NCBI GenBank assembly: GCA_005887855.1
Contig: VBQB01000042.1
Location: 1-6,867, forward strand
DNA: 6,867 nucleotides
Source: Verrucomicrobiota bacterium
Lineage (GTDB): Bacteria; Verrucomicrobiota; Verrucomicrobiae; Chthoniobacterales; UBA10450
Reading direction: 5' to 3'
In this document: positions 1 through 6,404 of the stretch, one piece after another
How the letters are laid out: every line of letters begins with the position of its first letter
How positions within the stretch are numbered: the first letter of the stretch is position 1
The notes under the pieces: model-generated
Seen by the model: only the letters and a program-made list of their open reading frames with translations
What the model was told of the DNA's origin: nothing
Databases searched by the model: none
Translations under genes and position numbers: made by a program

Positions 1-104
1 GAACACAGACTTGCAGTCTGTGCGGCCAGCGAAGTTGTAATCCCTTGAATCATAAACTGCGGACAGAATGTCCGCATGTCGCACAGGCAGGAATACCTGT
101 GTTC
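1..104. repeat. Tandem short-hairpin (REP-like) array, left window edge
   Basis: Three palindromes lie in a row. The first, 4-22, has stem CACAGACT, loop TGC and stem AGTCTGTG. The second, 58-76, has stem TGCGGACA, loop GAA and stem TGTCCGCA. The third, 82-101, has stem CACAGG pairing with CCTGTG around an 8-base centre. In addition GAACACAG at 1-8 is the inverted complement of CTGTGTTC at 97-104, so the whole block has inverted ends and may continue past the left edge. No T-run follows any stem, so these are not classic intrinsic terminators. The pattern of 6-8 bp stems with 3-base loops in an intergenic gap resembles REP-type repeats. Family membership is inferred, because no second copy of this exact block is present here. 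Confidence 0.6.
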
Positions 105-123
105 CGCGTACAGCTGCGTGACT

Positions 124-153
124 ACCCCAGAGCTGTGGCTACAACTGTGGGGT
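124..153 (-). terminator. Imperfect hairpin overlapping the stop codon of the flavoprotein gene
   Basis: ACCCCA at 124-129 pairs with TGGGGT at 148-153. The inner bases continue the stem with two mismatches around a GGCT loop. The TAG stop of the minus-strand oxidoreductase (139-141) lies inside this hairpin. It could end or stabilise the 3' end of that transcript, but no T-run follows on the minus strand, so it is a weak terminator candidate. It may simply be another member of the neighbouring hairpin array. Confidence 0.35.
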
Positions 154-1218
154 GACGATTTTCGCGGTTAGCGAGCGCATAATTAGTCGAGTTCGCCCCG
201 CGTGAATAAGAAATGATGTGATTCGCGGCGACAGGACCGCGGCGCGAGCCAGCCGGTTAATCCATAGTCTGCCGCGATAAATAGCTGCGTGAGCTTCCGC
301 ATATTCCGTCGCGGCAGCAACATCGTGGTTTCCGCGAATAATTTTCACGATGGCCTGCGCCGCCAGTTCTCCCGAGCGAATGGCGTAATAAATTCCTTCG
401 CCGGTAAACGGCTCAACCACGCGGGCGGCGTCGCCGACCAGAAACAACTTCTCGCGTGCAGGCGCTAAAGCAGCGCGGGTGAGCGGAGTAATGGTGTGCC
501 ACTGATGGTTCGGCTGAAGACCAAACTGCTTCTCAGCCCAATGCCGAAGCGCAGGCAGCTTGGAAGGGTTGCTCACGAGACATAGATTCAATTCATTGCG
601 ATTTACCGGCGCCTGTCCGGAATAGCCCTCGGGCAGAAACTGCAGCACCACGCGATTGCCGAATCCCGCTGGGAGCGCAATGTGCGCTTGCAGCGCGACG
701 CGTTCGCGCGCCGGCCGTGGGAGCCAATTGCAAAGACGGGCCACGGTCGAATTGCGACCATCGGCGCCAACCAACGTTCGCGCGGCAAAGGTTGGTCCTC
801 GCGCTGTTTGAATTATCCAACCGCTACTGCTGGTCAAAGCCGTTACGGTTGTCTCTTCGTAAACTTGCGTGCCGAGCTCTCGTGCTCGCGACATCAACAG
901 CATATCAAACAAGCTGCGTTTGACTGCAATCTCGCTCTCTTCGCCGGATGGAAGATCGACAATAATTTTTCGTCCACCGATGGCGATGAACTCGACGGAA
1001 TCGAGAATTCCGTGGGACAGTTGCCGGACACGCTCCGCGATTCCGAGCCGTCCCAGTACCGGCCAACACGATGGATTCAAGCAATCGCCACAAACTTTTT
1101 CGCGGGGAAATTTCTCCCGCTCAAGGACGACCGTTCGCAAACCCGCGAGCGCGCAAAATGCCGCGCAGCTCGATCCGGCCGGGCCTGCCCCAACAATTGC
1201 AACATCAAAGTTTTCCAT
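139..1218 (-). CDS. FAD-dependent oxidoreductase, geranylgeranyl-reductase-like family
   Basis: This 359-residue flavoprotein has the three hallmarks of the p-hydroxybenzoate-hydroxylase / geranylgeranyl-reductase fold. The N-terminal dinucleotide-binding loop GAGPAG (10-15) is followed by an acidic residue ending the second strand (E33). The motif FPREKVCGDCLNP (37-49) is typical of this subfamily. GADGRNS (151-157) and VGDAARVVEPFTGEG (261-275) contact the FAD. There is no signal peptide, so the protein is probably cytosolic or peripheral to the membrane. Family members reduce prenyl chains (geranylgeranyl groups, menaquinone tails, archaeal-type lipids) or oxidise polyketide-like substrates. 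The substrate here cannot be read from the sequence, because no isoprenoid or quinone genes are in view. The ATG at 1218 is supported by a GAGG four bases upstream and by the Rossmann motif starting at residue 6. The gene is transcribed away from the protease gene, and its stop codon lies inside a hairpin. Confidence 0.88.
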   Translation of the reverse strand: MENFDVAIVGAGPAGSSCAAFCALAGLRTVVLEREKFPREKVCGDCLNPSCWPVLGRLGIAERVRQLSHGILDSVEFIAIGGRKIIVDLPSGEESEIAVKRSLFDMLLMSRARELGTQVYEETTVTALTSSSGWIIQTARGPTFAARTLVGADGRNSTVARLCNWLPRPARERVALQAHIALPAGFGNRVVLQFLPEGYSGQAPVNRNELNLCLVSNPSKLPALRHWAEKQFGLQPNHQWHTITPLTRAALAPAREKLFLVGDAARVVEPFTGEGIYYAIRSGELAAQAIVKIIRGNHDVAAATEYAEAHAAIYRGRLWINRLARAAVLSPRITSFLIHAGRTRLIMRSLTAKIVTPQL

Positions 1219-1222
1219 TTCG

Positions 1223-1226
1223 CCTC
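1223..1226 (-). promoter_or_regulatory. Ribosome binding site for the flavoprotein gene
   Basis: On the minus strand GAGG is followed by CGAA and then the ATG at 1218. The four-base spacing is slightly short but acceptable, and it supports this start over any later one. It is the only clear Shine-Dalgarno-like site among the five genes. Confidence 0.45.
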
Positions 1227-1292
1227 AGTCTGGAAGAAACCGTGCACTCGCGGAACGAATTCACCATAAGGGCAAATCGCAGCGAAGGAATG

Positions 1293-1310
1293 ACGGACCC
1301 ACAGGTCCGT
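1293..1310. repeat. Perfect palindrome in the divergent intergenic gap
   Basis: ACGGACC (1293-1299), loop CACA, then GGTCCGT (1304-1310) form a perfect 7 bp stem. The core CGGAC/GTCCG is also present in the hairpin at 58-76, and the following GTGGCTA recurs at 136-141 next to the hairpin there. It is therefore likely a lone member of the same palindrome population. It lies about 75 bp upstream of the flavoprotein start and 150 bp upstream of the protease start, so an operator role is possible. I see no convincing -35/-10 pair on either strand in the 240 bp gap. Confidence 0.5.
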
Positions 1311-1458
1311 GGCTATGGCTCCCGACGTGTGAAGATTTTACTTTCAGATGCGCAGGGAGAACTTGGTTTTGTTTGTACCCTTCTGTCGGATTGCTTCCAT
1401 GAATCAACGGCCCCGATAGCGCTGGCGCGCGATCTAATACCAGAGCAGATTGATTCAC

Positions 1459-2541
1459 ATGGGCTGGTCTCTCCCAATCTTCCGCATAGCCGGCATCCAG
1501 TTGCGCATTCATGTGACGTTTCTGTTGCTGATTGGCTGGCTGGCTTTCGGTTACTACGCGGAAGGTGGTTCGGCGGCAGCGGCGAGCCGTGTGCTATTCA
1601 TTCTGCTGCTTTTCGTCTGCGTGGTGCTGCACGAGTTTGGCCACGCGTTCGCGGCGAAGGCTTTTGGGATTAACACGCCCGACATCACGTTACTTCCAAT
1701 CGGCGGTGTCGCGAGACTGGAACGAATGCCGGAAAAGCCGACGCAGGAATTGGTGATCGCGCTGGCCGGGCCAATGGTCAATGTGGTCATCGCGCTCGGT
1801 TTGTTTGTAGCGGGCGGATCGCAGGCCCTTCTCAATCCGTCAACGCTCGAAGGGGGCGGCCTCATCGCGCAGCTGCTGACGATCAACATCCTGCTGCTCC
1901 TTTTTAATTTGCTGCCCGCATTCCCAATGGATGGCGGCCGCGTCTTGCGCGCTCTGCTTGCGACGCGGCTGAGCTATGCGCGGGCCACACAGGTCGCTGC
2001 CAGCATCGGCCAGGGTTTTGCGTTCGTCTTTGGATTTATCGGATTGATTTGGAATCCATTTCTGATCTTCATCGCGCTGTTCGTTTACATCGGCGCGTCG
2101 CAGGAGGCCGCCCTCGCGCAAATGAAAGATGTCTCTCGCAGGTTTCCGGTCTCGAGCGCGATGGTGCGCGAATTCCACACCCTTCCGGAAAACGCGACGT
2201 TGCAAGAAGCGGTCGATGCGTTACTGGCCACCTCGCAACATGATTTTCCTGTGCTTGATGAGACGGGAAGCGTGGCCGGTGTGCTCACGCGGCACGATCT
2301 CATTGCGGCTTTGCGCAAAGACGATCCGCAGCTTCGTGTCGGCGACGTGATGCGGCGCGATATTCCCACGGTCACGACCGGAACCCGCTTCGAAGAAGCC
2401 TTTCGCATTATGCAGGAATGCAACTGCCCGGCTGTGCCGGTGCTCGACGGCATGAAACGCCTCGTCGGTTTGCTCACGCCGGAAAACGTCACCGAGTTGA
2501 TGATGATTCAATCGGCGATGCCGCGTCGCCGTCTTTCATAA
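1459..2541 (+). CDS. Site-2 protease family (M50) membrane zinc metalloprotease with two CBS domains
   Basis: This is a multi-pass membrane protease of the SpoIVFB / Rip-like class with a regulatory C-terminus (360 residues from the ATG at 1459). The zinc site is HEFGH (58-62) in a hydrophobic helix. The third ligand is D158 in NLLPAFPMDGGR (150-161), the family's NPxxPxDGGR-type motif. AGPMVN (103-108) is also conserved in the family. Hydrophobic segments run at about 18-33, 44-64, 97-119, 134-153 and 180-213. Two CBS domains follow, at about 228-288 and 294-350, and typically bind adenine nucleotides to gate activity. Such enzymes cut transmembrane substrates within the bilayer, often anti-sigma factors or signal-peptide remnants. 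No substrate gene is visible here. A TTG at 1450 would add three residues. I prefer the ATG because family members begin close to the WSLPIFRIAGI segment. Neither start has a strong ribosome site. Confidence 0.92.
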   Translation: MGWSLPIFRIAGIQLRIHVTFLLLIGWLAFGYYAEGGSAAAASRVLFILLLFVCVVLHEFGHAFAAKAFGINTPDITLLPIGGVARLERMPEKPTQELVIALAGPMVNVVIALGLFVAGGSQALLNPSTLEGGGLIAQLLTINILLLLFNLLPAFPMDGGRVLRALLATRLSYARATQVAASIGQGFAFVFGFIGLIWNPFLIFIALFVYIGASQEAALAQMKDVSRRFPVSSAMVREFHTLPENATLQEAVDALLATSQHDFPVLDETGSVAGVLTRHDLIAALRKDDPQLRVGDVMRRDIPTVTTGTRFEEAFRIMQECNCPAVPVLDGMKRLVGLLTPENVTELMMIQSAMPRRRLS

Positions 2542-2613
2542 GGTCGCTGCAGGAAACAGTGCTGCCGGCTATAGGTTTCCACTCGCGCGGTTCTTGCGTA
2601 AATTCGCGCTTGG

Positions 2614-4206
2614 ATGACCCCGTTGACGAAAGAGAGACCGGATTTACAAAAGAAAGTACACGAAGTGCCGCACAAACCTGGTGTGTACTTGATGCGGGAC
2701 CGCTTTAATCGCGTGATTTACGTGGGCAAAGCGCGCGACCTGCGCAAGCGCGTCAGTTCGTACTTTCTCCCATCAAAATTGGCTCAAGCCGATTTGAAGA
2801 CGCGTGCCATGCTCGATGCAGTCTGGGATTTTGAGACACACACGGTACGCAGTGATGCGGAATCCCTCTTGCTCGAGGGGAAATTGATCAAGGAATTCCG
2901 ACCGCGTTACAACGTTTCCTTCCGCGACGATAAACGGTTTCTCCTTGTCAAGATCGACCTGTCGGAGGAATGGCCGCGTTTCCGGCTGGCGCGATTCAAA
3001 AAGGATGATGGCGCGCGCTACTTCGGGCCGTATGCGCATTCGGGCGCGCTGCGGCAAACGCTGAATTTCATGCGCAAAAAATTTGGCGTGCTCACGTTCG
3101 GCCGAGGCTCGCCGACGGAACGCGAATTGAAATCGGCCACTTATCAGGTGCCGACGCGTTTGAGCGAAATTAGCGCCGAGCAATACCGTGAGCGCGCCAT
3201 ACAAGCGTGCGAGTTTCTCGAGGGGCATTCGCGCGAGATGATCGCAACCTTAGAGGAGGAAATGCGCAAAGCGGCGGCGAAAATGGATTTCGAGAAGGCG
3301 GCCGAACTTCGCAATATGATTGACGATGTGCGCAGCACGACAAAACCCATGCGCCGCTTTACCCGCGGCAGTTTGCCGAGCGCGATCGATCCGATGGCAG
3401 ATGTCCAGGCGTTGGCCGATGCGTTGCAACTTCCCCGCACCCCCCGCGCCATGGAGTGCTTCGACATCTCGAACATTTCCACAACGCACGTCGTCGCCTC
3501 GATGGTTTGTTTTCGAGACGGCGTTCCGGACAAGGATAATTATCGGCGATATCGAGTGCGCACAGTGGAAGGACAGGACGACTTTGCCAGCATGGCGGAA
3601 GTGGTGCGGCGGCGTTATTCAAGGATTTTGCTGGAGGCACGCGAACTAAATCCCGAAGCGGCCGATTACTCGCAGGAAAATGCTGTAGAAGCCATGCAGC
3701 GATTTCAAAGTAGCGCAAGCGTGCCGCTTGCAGCTAACGAAGATTCGCAAGCCAGAGGCTCGCACTACATTCGCCTCCCCGATCTCATTATTGTCGATGG
3801 CGGAAAGGGTCAGCTGTCGGCGGCATGCCGCGAGCTGCAACGGCTCGGATTGCATGATCTGCCGATCATTGGCTTGGCGAAGGAACATGAAGAGATTTAC
3901 CGGCCGGGGCGGGCACTGCCGCTGCAACTGCCCGTTGATTCCGGTGCTTTGCGCTTGCTCCAGCGTATTCGCGATGAAGCCCATCGTTTCGCCAATGCTT
4001 ATCATCAGCTGCTCATGAAAAAGCGCGTCGGCGAAAGCATTCTTGATGATTGTCCTGGTGTCAGCCAGAACCGGAAAAGTCTGCTGTTGCGACGGTTTGG
4101 TTCTGTGAAACGTCTGCGCAAAGCCACAGTGGAGGAAATTGCGGCTACGGAAGGGATTGGTGGAAAGCTAGCCGAAGAAGTGCATCGCTTCTTGCAGCGG
4201 CATTAG
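2614..4206 (+). CDS. uvrC: UvrABC system protein C (excinuclease subunit)
   Basis: UvrC joins the UvrB-DNA complex at a bulky lesion and cuts on both sides of it. The GIY-YIG nuclease (about 18-100) has Y25, Y36, R46, E88 and N100 in place for the 3' incision. A UVR motif (about 208-241, DFEKAAELR) would bind UvrB. The RNase H-like half carries D284 (ECFDISNI), D323 (GQDDF), D395 (VDGGKGQ) and H457 (DEAHRF), matching E. coli D399, D438, D466 and H538 for the 5' incision. Tandem helix-hairpin-helix DNA-binding motifs end the protein (about 475-530). At 530 residues it is shorter than E. coli UvrC (610). Two oddities stand out. The four cluster cysteines between the GIY-YIG and UVR parts are absent (162-190). 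There is also a ~44-residue insertion at about 342-386 that contains palindromic repeat DNA. It begins 72 bp after the protease gene. No clear ribosome site precedes the ATG, but its position relative to PGVYLM fits the family. Confidence 0.96.
   Translation: MTPLTKERPDLQKKVHEVPHKPGVYLMRDRFNRVIYVGKARDLRKRVSSYFLPSKLAQADLKTRAMLDAVWDFETHTVRSDAESLLLEGKLIKEFRPRYNVSFRDDKRFLLVKIDLSEEWPRFRLARFKKDDGARYFGPYAHSGALRQTLNFMRKKFGVLTFGRGSPTERELKSATYQVPTRLSEISAEQYRERAIQACEFLEGHSREMIATLEEEMRKAAAKMDFEKAAELRNMIDDVRSTTKPMRRFTRGSLPSAIDPMADVQALADALQLPRTPRAMECFDISNISTTHVVASMVCFRDGVPDKDNYRRYRVRTVEGQDDFASMAEVVRRRYSRILLEARELNPEAADYSQENAVEAMQRFQSSASVPLAANEDSQARGSHYIRLPDLIIVDGGKGQLSAACRELQRLGLHDLPIIGLAKEHEEIYRPGRALPLQLPVDSGALRLLQRIRDEAHRFANAYHQLLMKKRVGESILDDCPGVSQNRKSLLLRRFGSVKRLRKATVEEIAATEGIGGKLAEEVHRFLQRH
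3710..3768. repeat. Inverted pair of REP-like hairpins inside the uvrC reading frame
   Basis: The left unit (3710-3731) is GTAGC followed by GCAAGCG, loop TGC, CGCTTGC. The right unit, read on the minus strand from 3768 to 3747, is GTAGT followed by GCGAGCC, loop TCT, GGCTTGC. The two units match at 16 of 22 positions. The left unit also matches 17 of 22 positions of the first hairpin of the intergenic repeat at 6240-6261. Several differences are paired so that base pairing survives: 3718/3728 is A-T where 6248/6258 is C-G, and the stem base next to the loop is G-C in the left unit but C-G in the right. The pair encodes about residues 366-385 of UvrC without breaking the frame. Confidence 0.65.
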
Positions 4207-4225
4207 TTATTCGCAGATTCGGCAG

Positions 4226-6238
4226 ATGCGACGGATGCTTTGGATTGCGGCGACGCGTCGCCGCTTTTTCTTGAGGCGATATGTCGCCTCGCTCCGAAAG
4301 CGCTGGCATGTCAGCGCACTCCAAAATCTTTCTACCTGTTTACTGTGCATCATGGCAACGCAGGTTGGATTGCTAGCCCAAACGTTGGCACCGACATCTG
4401 GGCCGAGCCCGAGTCCGACACTTTCGGCGAGTCCCCCGCCCGCCGAGGAAGCAATCATCCCGACATTCGAAACGCAGAAACTCGCGCGCACCTATATCCT
4501 CGATGTTCCGGCCCCGCGCGGCCAAATCACAGACCGCAACGGCGTCGCGCTTGCGCAAAATCGGCTGAGTTACAATCTCGCGATCAATTTTCCCACGCCG
4601 CTTGATCTTTCCGATGCGCAGGTGCTTAGCTTTGTCCGGGAAAAGATCGACAAGGCGGGACAATTAATCGGGCGAACGCTCAAAGTTTCAGACGAAGCGA
4701 TCATTCGGCATTATCGCAATCGTGGAATCATGCCTCTCGAGATCGCGCAGAATCTCAGTCAGTCGGAGTACGACGAGGTCAAAGACCATTTGCCGGCGGG
4801 CATGATGGTGCGGCCAATTTATGTGCGCATTTATCCGAATGGAAAACTGGCTGGTCAAATTATCGGTTACACTGGAAAAACCGGCCGCAATCCCGACGGT
4901 ATCGTCGATAACCACGAAACGCTTTGGCCGGAAACCGAGGGACGCGAGGGACTCGAGCAAACATTCAATGAAATGCTCGCCGGCAAACACGGTGAGTACA
5001 AACTCACTTTCGATAAGGATGGCCGGAAGACCTCCGAGAAATTGATCACGCCGCCCGAGCCTGGCTACAACGTGGTCACCACTCTTGATCTGCATCTTCA
5101 GGAGCTGGCGGAAAAGGCGCTGGAAGCAAAAGCAAAGCGAGGTGCAATCGTGATCGTCAGTCCGAACAACGGCGACATTCTGGCGTTGGCCTCGTGGCCG
5201 ACTTACGATCCGAATCTCTTTATTCCCTCCATCTCGGCCGACAAATTTAAAGCCTTGCAGGATGATTCCGACATTCCGCTGCTGCCACGAGCCTTTCGTT
5301 CGTCCTATCCGCCAGGATCGACATTTAAGGTTGCGGTTGGCATCGCCGCGTTCGAGAGCGGTTCTGTTGGGCCGGACGATCTCTACCAGTGTGTTCCGGC
5401 AATCCAGATTGGCAACGTCACTTTTCACAATTGGAAAAAAGGCGACCGCGGAGCTCTGAATTTCGTTCAGGCGCTCACTGAATCGTGCGATACCTGGTTC
5501 TATCAGGTCGGAATCAAGACCGGCGCCGAGCCGATTGTTGATTGGGCATTAAAGCTGGGCTTTGGAGTAAAATGCGGCATTCCGCTGCGCGGCGAGGCGG
5601 AAGGTCGTGTCCCAAACGATCAATACATGAAGGCAACGCATGGCCGCAGATTGCTCAACGGCGACATTGCGAACTTGTCGATCGGCCAGGGCGACACGCA
5701 AGTCACTCCCCTGCAAATGGCCCAAGCCATGGCGATCGTCGCCAACGGGGGCACGTTTTATCAAACCCGCCTCGTCCAGCAGGTGCAGACATTCAATAAT
5801 GAAATCGTGACTGCTTACCAGGTGCGGGCTAAGAAAACACTCGCTCTCTCATCCGAAACGCTGGATGAATTGCGCACGGGAATGATCGATGCGGTAAATG
5901 GCCGGGGCGGCACCGCGCATCAAGCGAGTCTCGATAATGTTGAAGTCGCCGGAAAAACCGGAACTGCGCAATGGGGACCGAAAAACAAGGAGCGCACAGC
6001 CGCTTGGTTCGCGGGATTTTTACCCGCCGACCAACCGCAATATGCGTTCGCGGCGCTCTACGAGGGCGACGTCGACCGCAAAGTGCACGGAGGCTCTACG
6101 GCCGCGCCGATGATCGCGGATGTTTTCAAAGAAATTTACAAAGGACAAAACGCAAACGGCGTACAACAACGTCGCGTTCGGGAAAAAACAGAAGTGCGCC
6201 GGGCCGAGCCGGTGGAAGAAGAAGACGAGTCCGATTAG
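4226..6238 (+). CDS. mrdA: Penicillin-binding protein 2 (elongation-specific peptidoglycan transpeptidase)
   Basis: This class B penicillin-binding protein cross-links peptidoglycan during cell elongation, normally with RodA and MreBCD. It is anchored in the inner membrane with its catalytic domain in the periplasm. One hydrophobic stretch (about 31-52) follows a strongly basic N-terminus. A Pro/Ser-rich linker (56-73) comes next, then the dimerisation/pedestal region starting at [11 protein letters not shown] (96-106) and including GREGLEQTF (239-247). The transpeptidase domain has STFK (365-368, catalytic S365), SCD (420-422) and KTGTAQ (577-582). The tail (649-670) is charged and ends acidic. 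The length (670) is slightly above E. coli PBP2 (633). The start is uncertain: ATG 4226, ATG 4235 and TTG 4271 all keep the hydrophobic anchor, whereas ATG 4352 would lose half of it. None has a good ribosome site. The first ~30 codons of the long form run through three palindromes and a terminator-like sequence. No rodA, mreC or mreD is in view. Confidence 0.93.
   Translation: MRRMLWIAATRRRFFLRRYVASLRKRWHVSALQNLSTCLLCIMATQVGLLAQTLAPTSGPSPSPTLSASPPPAEEAIIPTFETQKLARTYILDVPAPRGQITDRNGVALAQNRLSYNLAINFPTPLDLSDAQVLSFVREKIDKAGQLIGRTLKVSDEAIIRHYRNRGIMPLEIAQNLSQSEYDEVKDHLPAGMMVRPIYVRIYPNGKLAGQIIGYTGKTGRNPDGIVDNHETLWPETEGREGLEQTFNEMLAGKHGEYKLTFDKDGRKTSEKLITPPEPGYNVVTTLDLHLQELAEKALEAKAKRGAIVIVSPNNGDILALASWPTYDPNLFIPSISADKFKALQDDSDIPLLPRAFRSSYPPGSTFKVAVGIAAFESGSVGPDDLYQCVPAIQIGNVTFHNWKKGDRGALNFVQALTESCDTWFYQVGIKTGAEPIVDWALKLGFGVKCGIPLRGEAEGRVPNDQYMKATHGRRLLNGDIANLSIGQGDTQVTPLQMAQAMAIVANGGTFYQTRLVQQVQTFNNEIVTAYQVRAKKTLALSSETLDELRTGMIDAVNGRGGTAHQASLDNVEVAGKTGTAQWGPKNKERTAAWFAGFLPADQPQYAFAALYEGDVDRKVHGGSTAAPMIADVFKEIYKGQNANGVQQRRVREKTEVRRAEPVEEEDESD
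4247..4269 (+). terminator. Intrinsic-terminator-like palindrome with T-run after uvrC
   Basis: GCGGCGACGCGTCGCCGC (4247-4264) is a perfect 18 bp palindrome that can fold as a 7 bp GC stem with a CGCG loop. TTTTTC follows at once. It lies 41 bp after the uvrC stop, where a uvrC terminator would be expected. It also lies inside the longest mrdA reading frame, so it would act as an attenuator if transcription starts upstream. The same palindrome is the first of a three-hairpin array, so the T-run could be coincidental. Confidence 0.5.
4247..4317. repeat. Regular array of three 18 bp palindromes at the 5' end of mrdA
   Basis: Palindromes start at 4247, 4273 and 4300, a spacing of 26-27 bp, and each spans 18 bp. 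The first is perfect (4247-4264). The second is GAGGCGA, loop TATG, TCGCCTC (4273-4290). The third is GCGCTG, centre GCATGT, CAGCGC (4300-4317). Stems differ in sequence, so this is a structural array and not a tandem sequence repeat. If the long mrdA form is made, the array encodes about residues 8-31, including the basic stretch [17 protein letters not shown]. Confidence 0.65.
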
Positions 6239-6402
6239 GGTAGCGCACGCGTCTCGCGTGTCGGTTGCGGCGTCGCGCCGCAACGAACTTCCACTGCAGC
6301 AACGCGCTCGAATGAAGCCAACAAAGAGTTTGGAAACTCCGCTCTAGGAAAGTTCGCGATGGCGCGACGCTATCGCCGACACGCGAGACGCGTGCGCTAC
6401 CC
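6238..6402. repeat. Inverted pair of ~55 bp two-hairpin REP-like units filling the convergent gap
   Basis: The arms 6238-6264 and 6376-6402 are perfect 27 bp inverted copies, beginning GGGTAGCGCACG on each strand. Each unit has a first hairpin CACGCG, loop TCT, CGCGTG (6246-6260 in the left copy). A second hairpin follows. In the left unit it is GTTGCGGCG, loop TCG, CGCCGCAAC (6264-6284). In the right unit, on the minus strand, it is GCGATAGCG, loop TCG, CGCCATCGC (6376 to 6356). Both units then continue with CGAACTT and CC. The stems differ in sequence but still pair, with one mismatch in the right copy. The spacer 6293-6346 holds a small palindrome, GAGTTT GG AAACTC (6326-6339). The left unit starts on the last base of the mrdA stop codon, and the right ends two bases before the aldo/keto reductase stop. 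It probably also acts as a two-way transcript end. Confidence 0.8.
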
Positions 6403-6404
6403 AA

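Noticed and set aside
682..1269. A 195-codon open frame on the plus strand opposite the flavoprotein gene
   Set aside because: It is antisense to a well-supported gene, has low-complexity Arg/Ser-rich translation and shows no recognisable family.
1219..1458. Sigma-70 promoters in the divergent gap
   Set aside because: Several TTG-containing hexamers occur, but none has a convincing -10 at proper spacing on either strand.
2552..2580. GGAAAC ... GTTTCC inverted repeat before uvrC as a terminator or regulator
   Set aside because: It has only a 6 bp arm with a 17-base loop and no T-run, so it is easily expected by chance.
4247..4317. Possible CRISPR array, because of the regular 26-27 bp spacing
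   Set aside because: The three palindromes have different sequences, the gaps between them are only 8-9 bp, and no cas genes are present.
4688..5428. A 246-codon open frame on the minus strand inside mrdA
   Set aside because: It is opposite a strongly conserved PBP2 coding region, and its translation has no domain pattern. GC-rich codon bias explains the long open frame.
6120..6347. Short frames giving a similar peptide (VAHASRVS-type) on both strands, also at 6344-6640
   Set aside because: The shared peptide is just the translation of the inverted REP-like arms at 6238-6264 and 6376-6402, not homologous genes.
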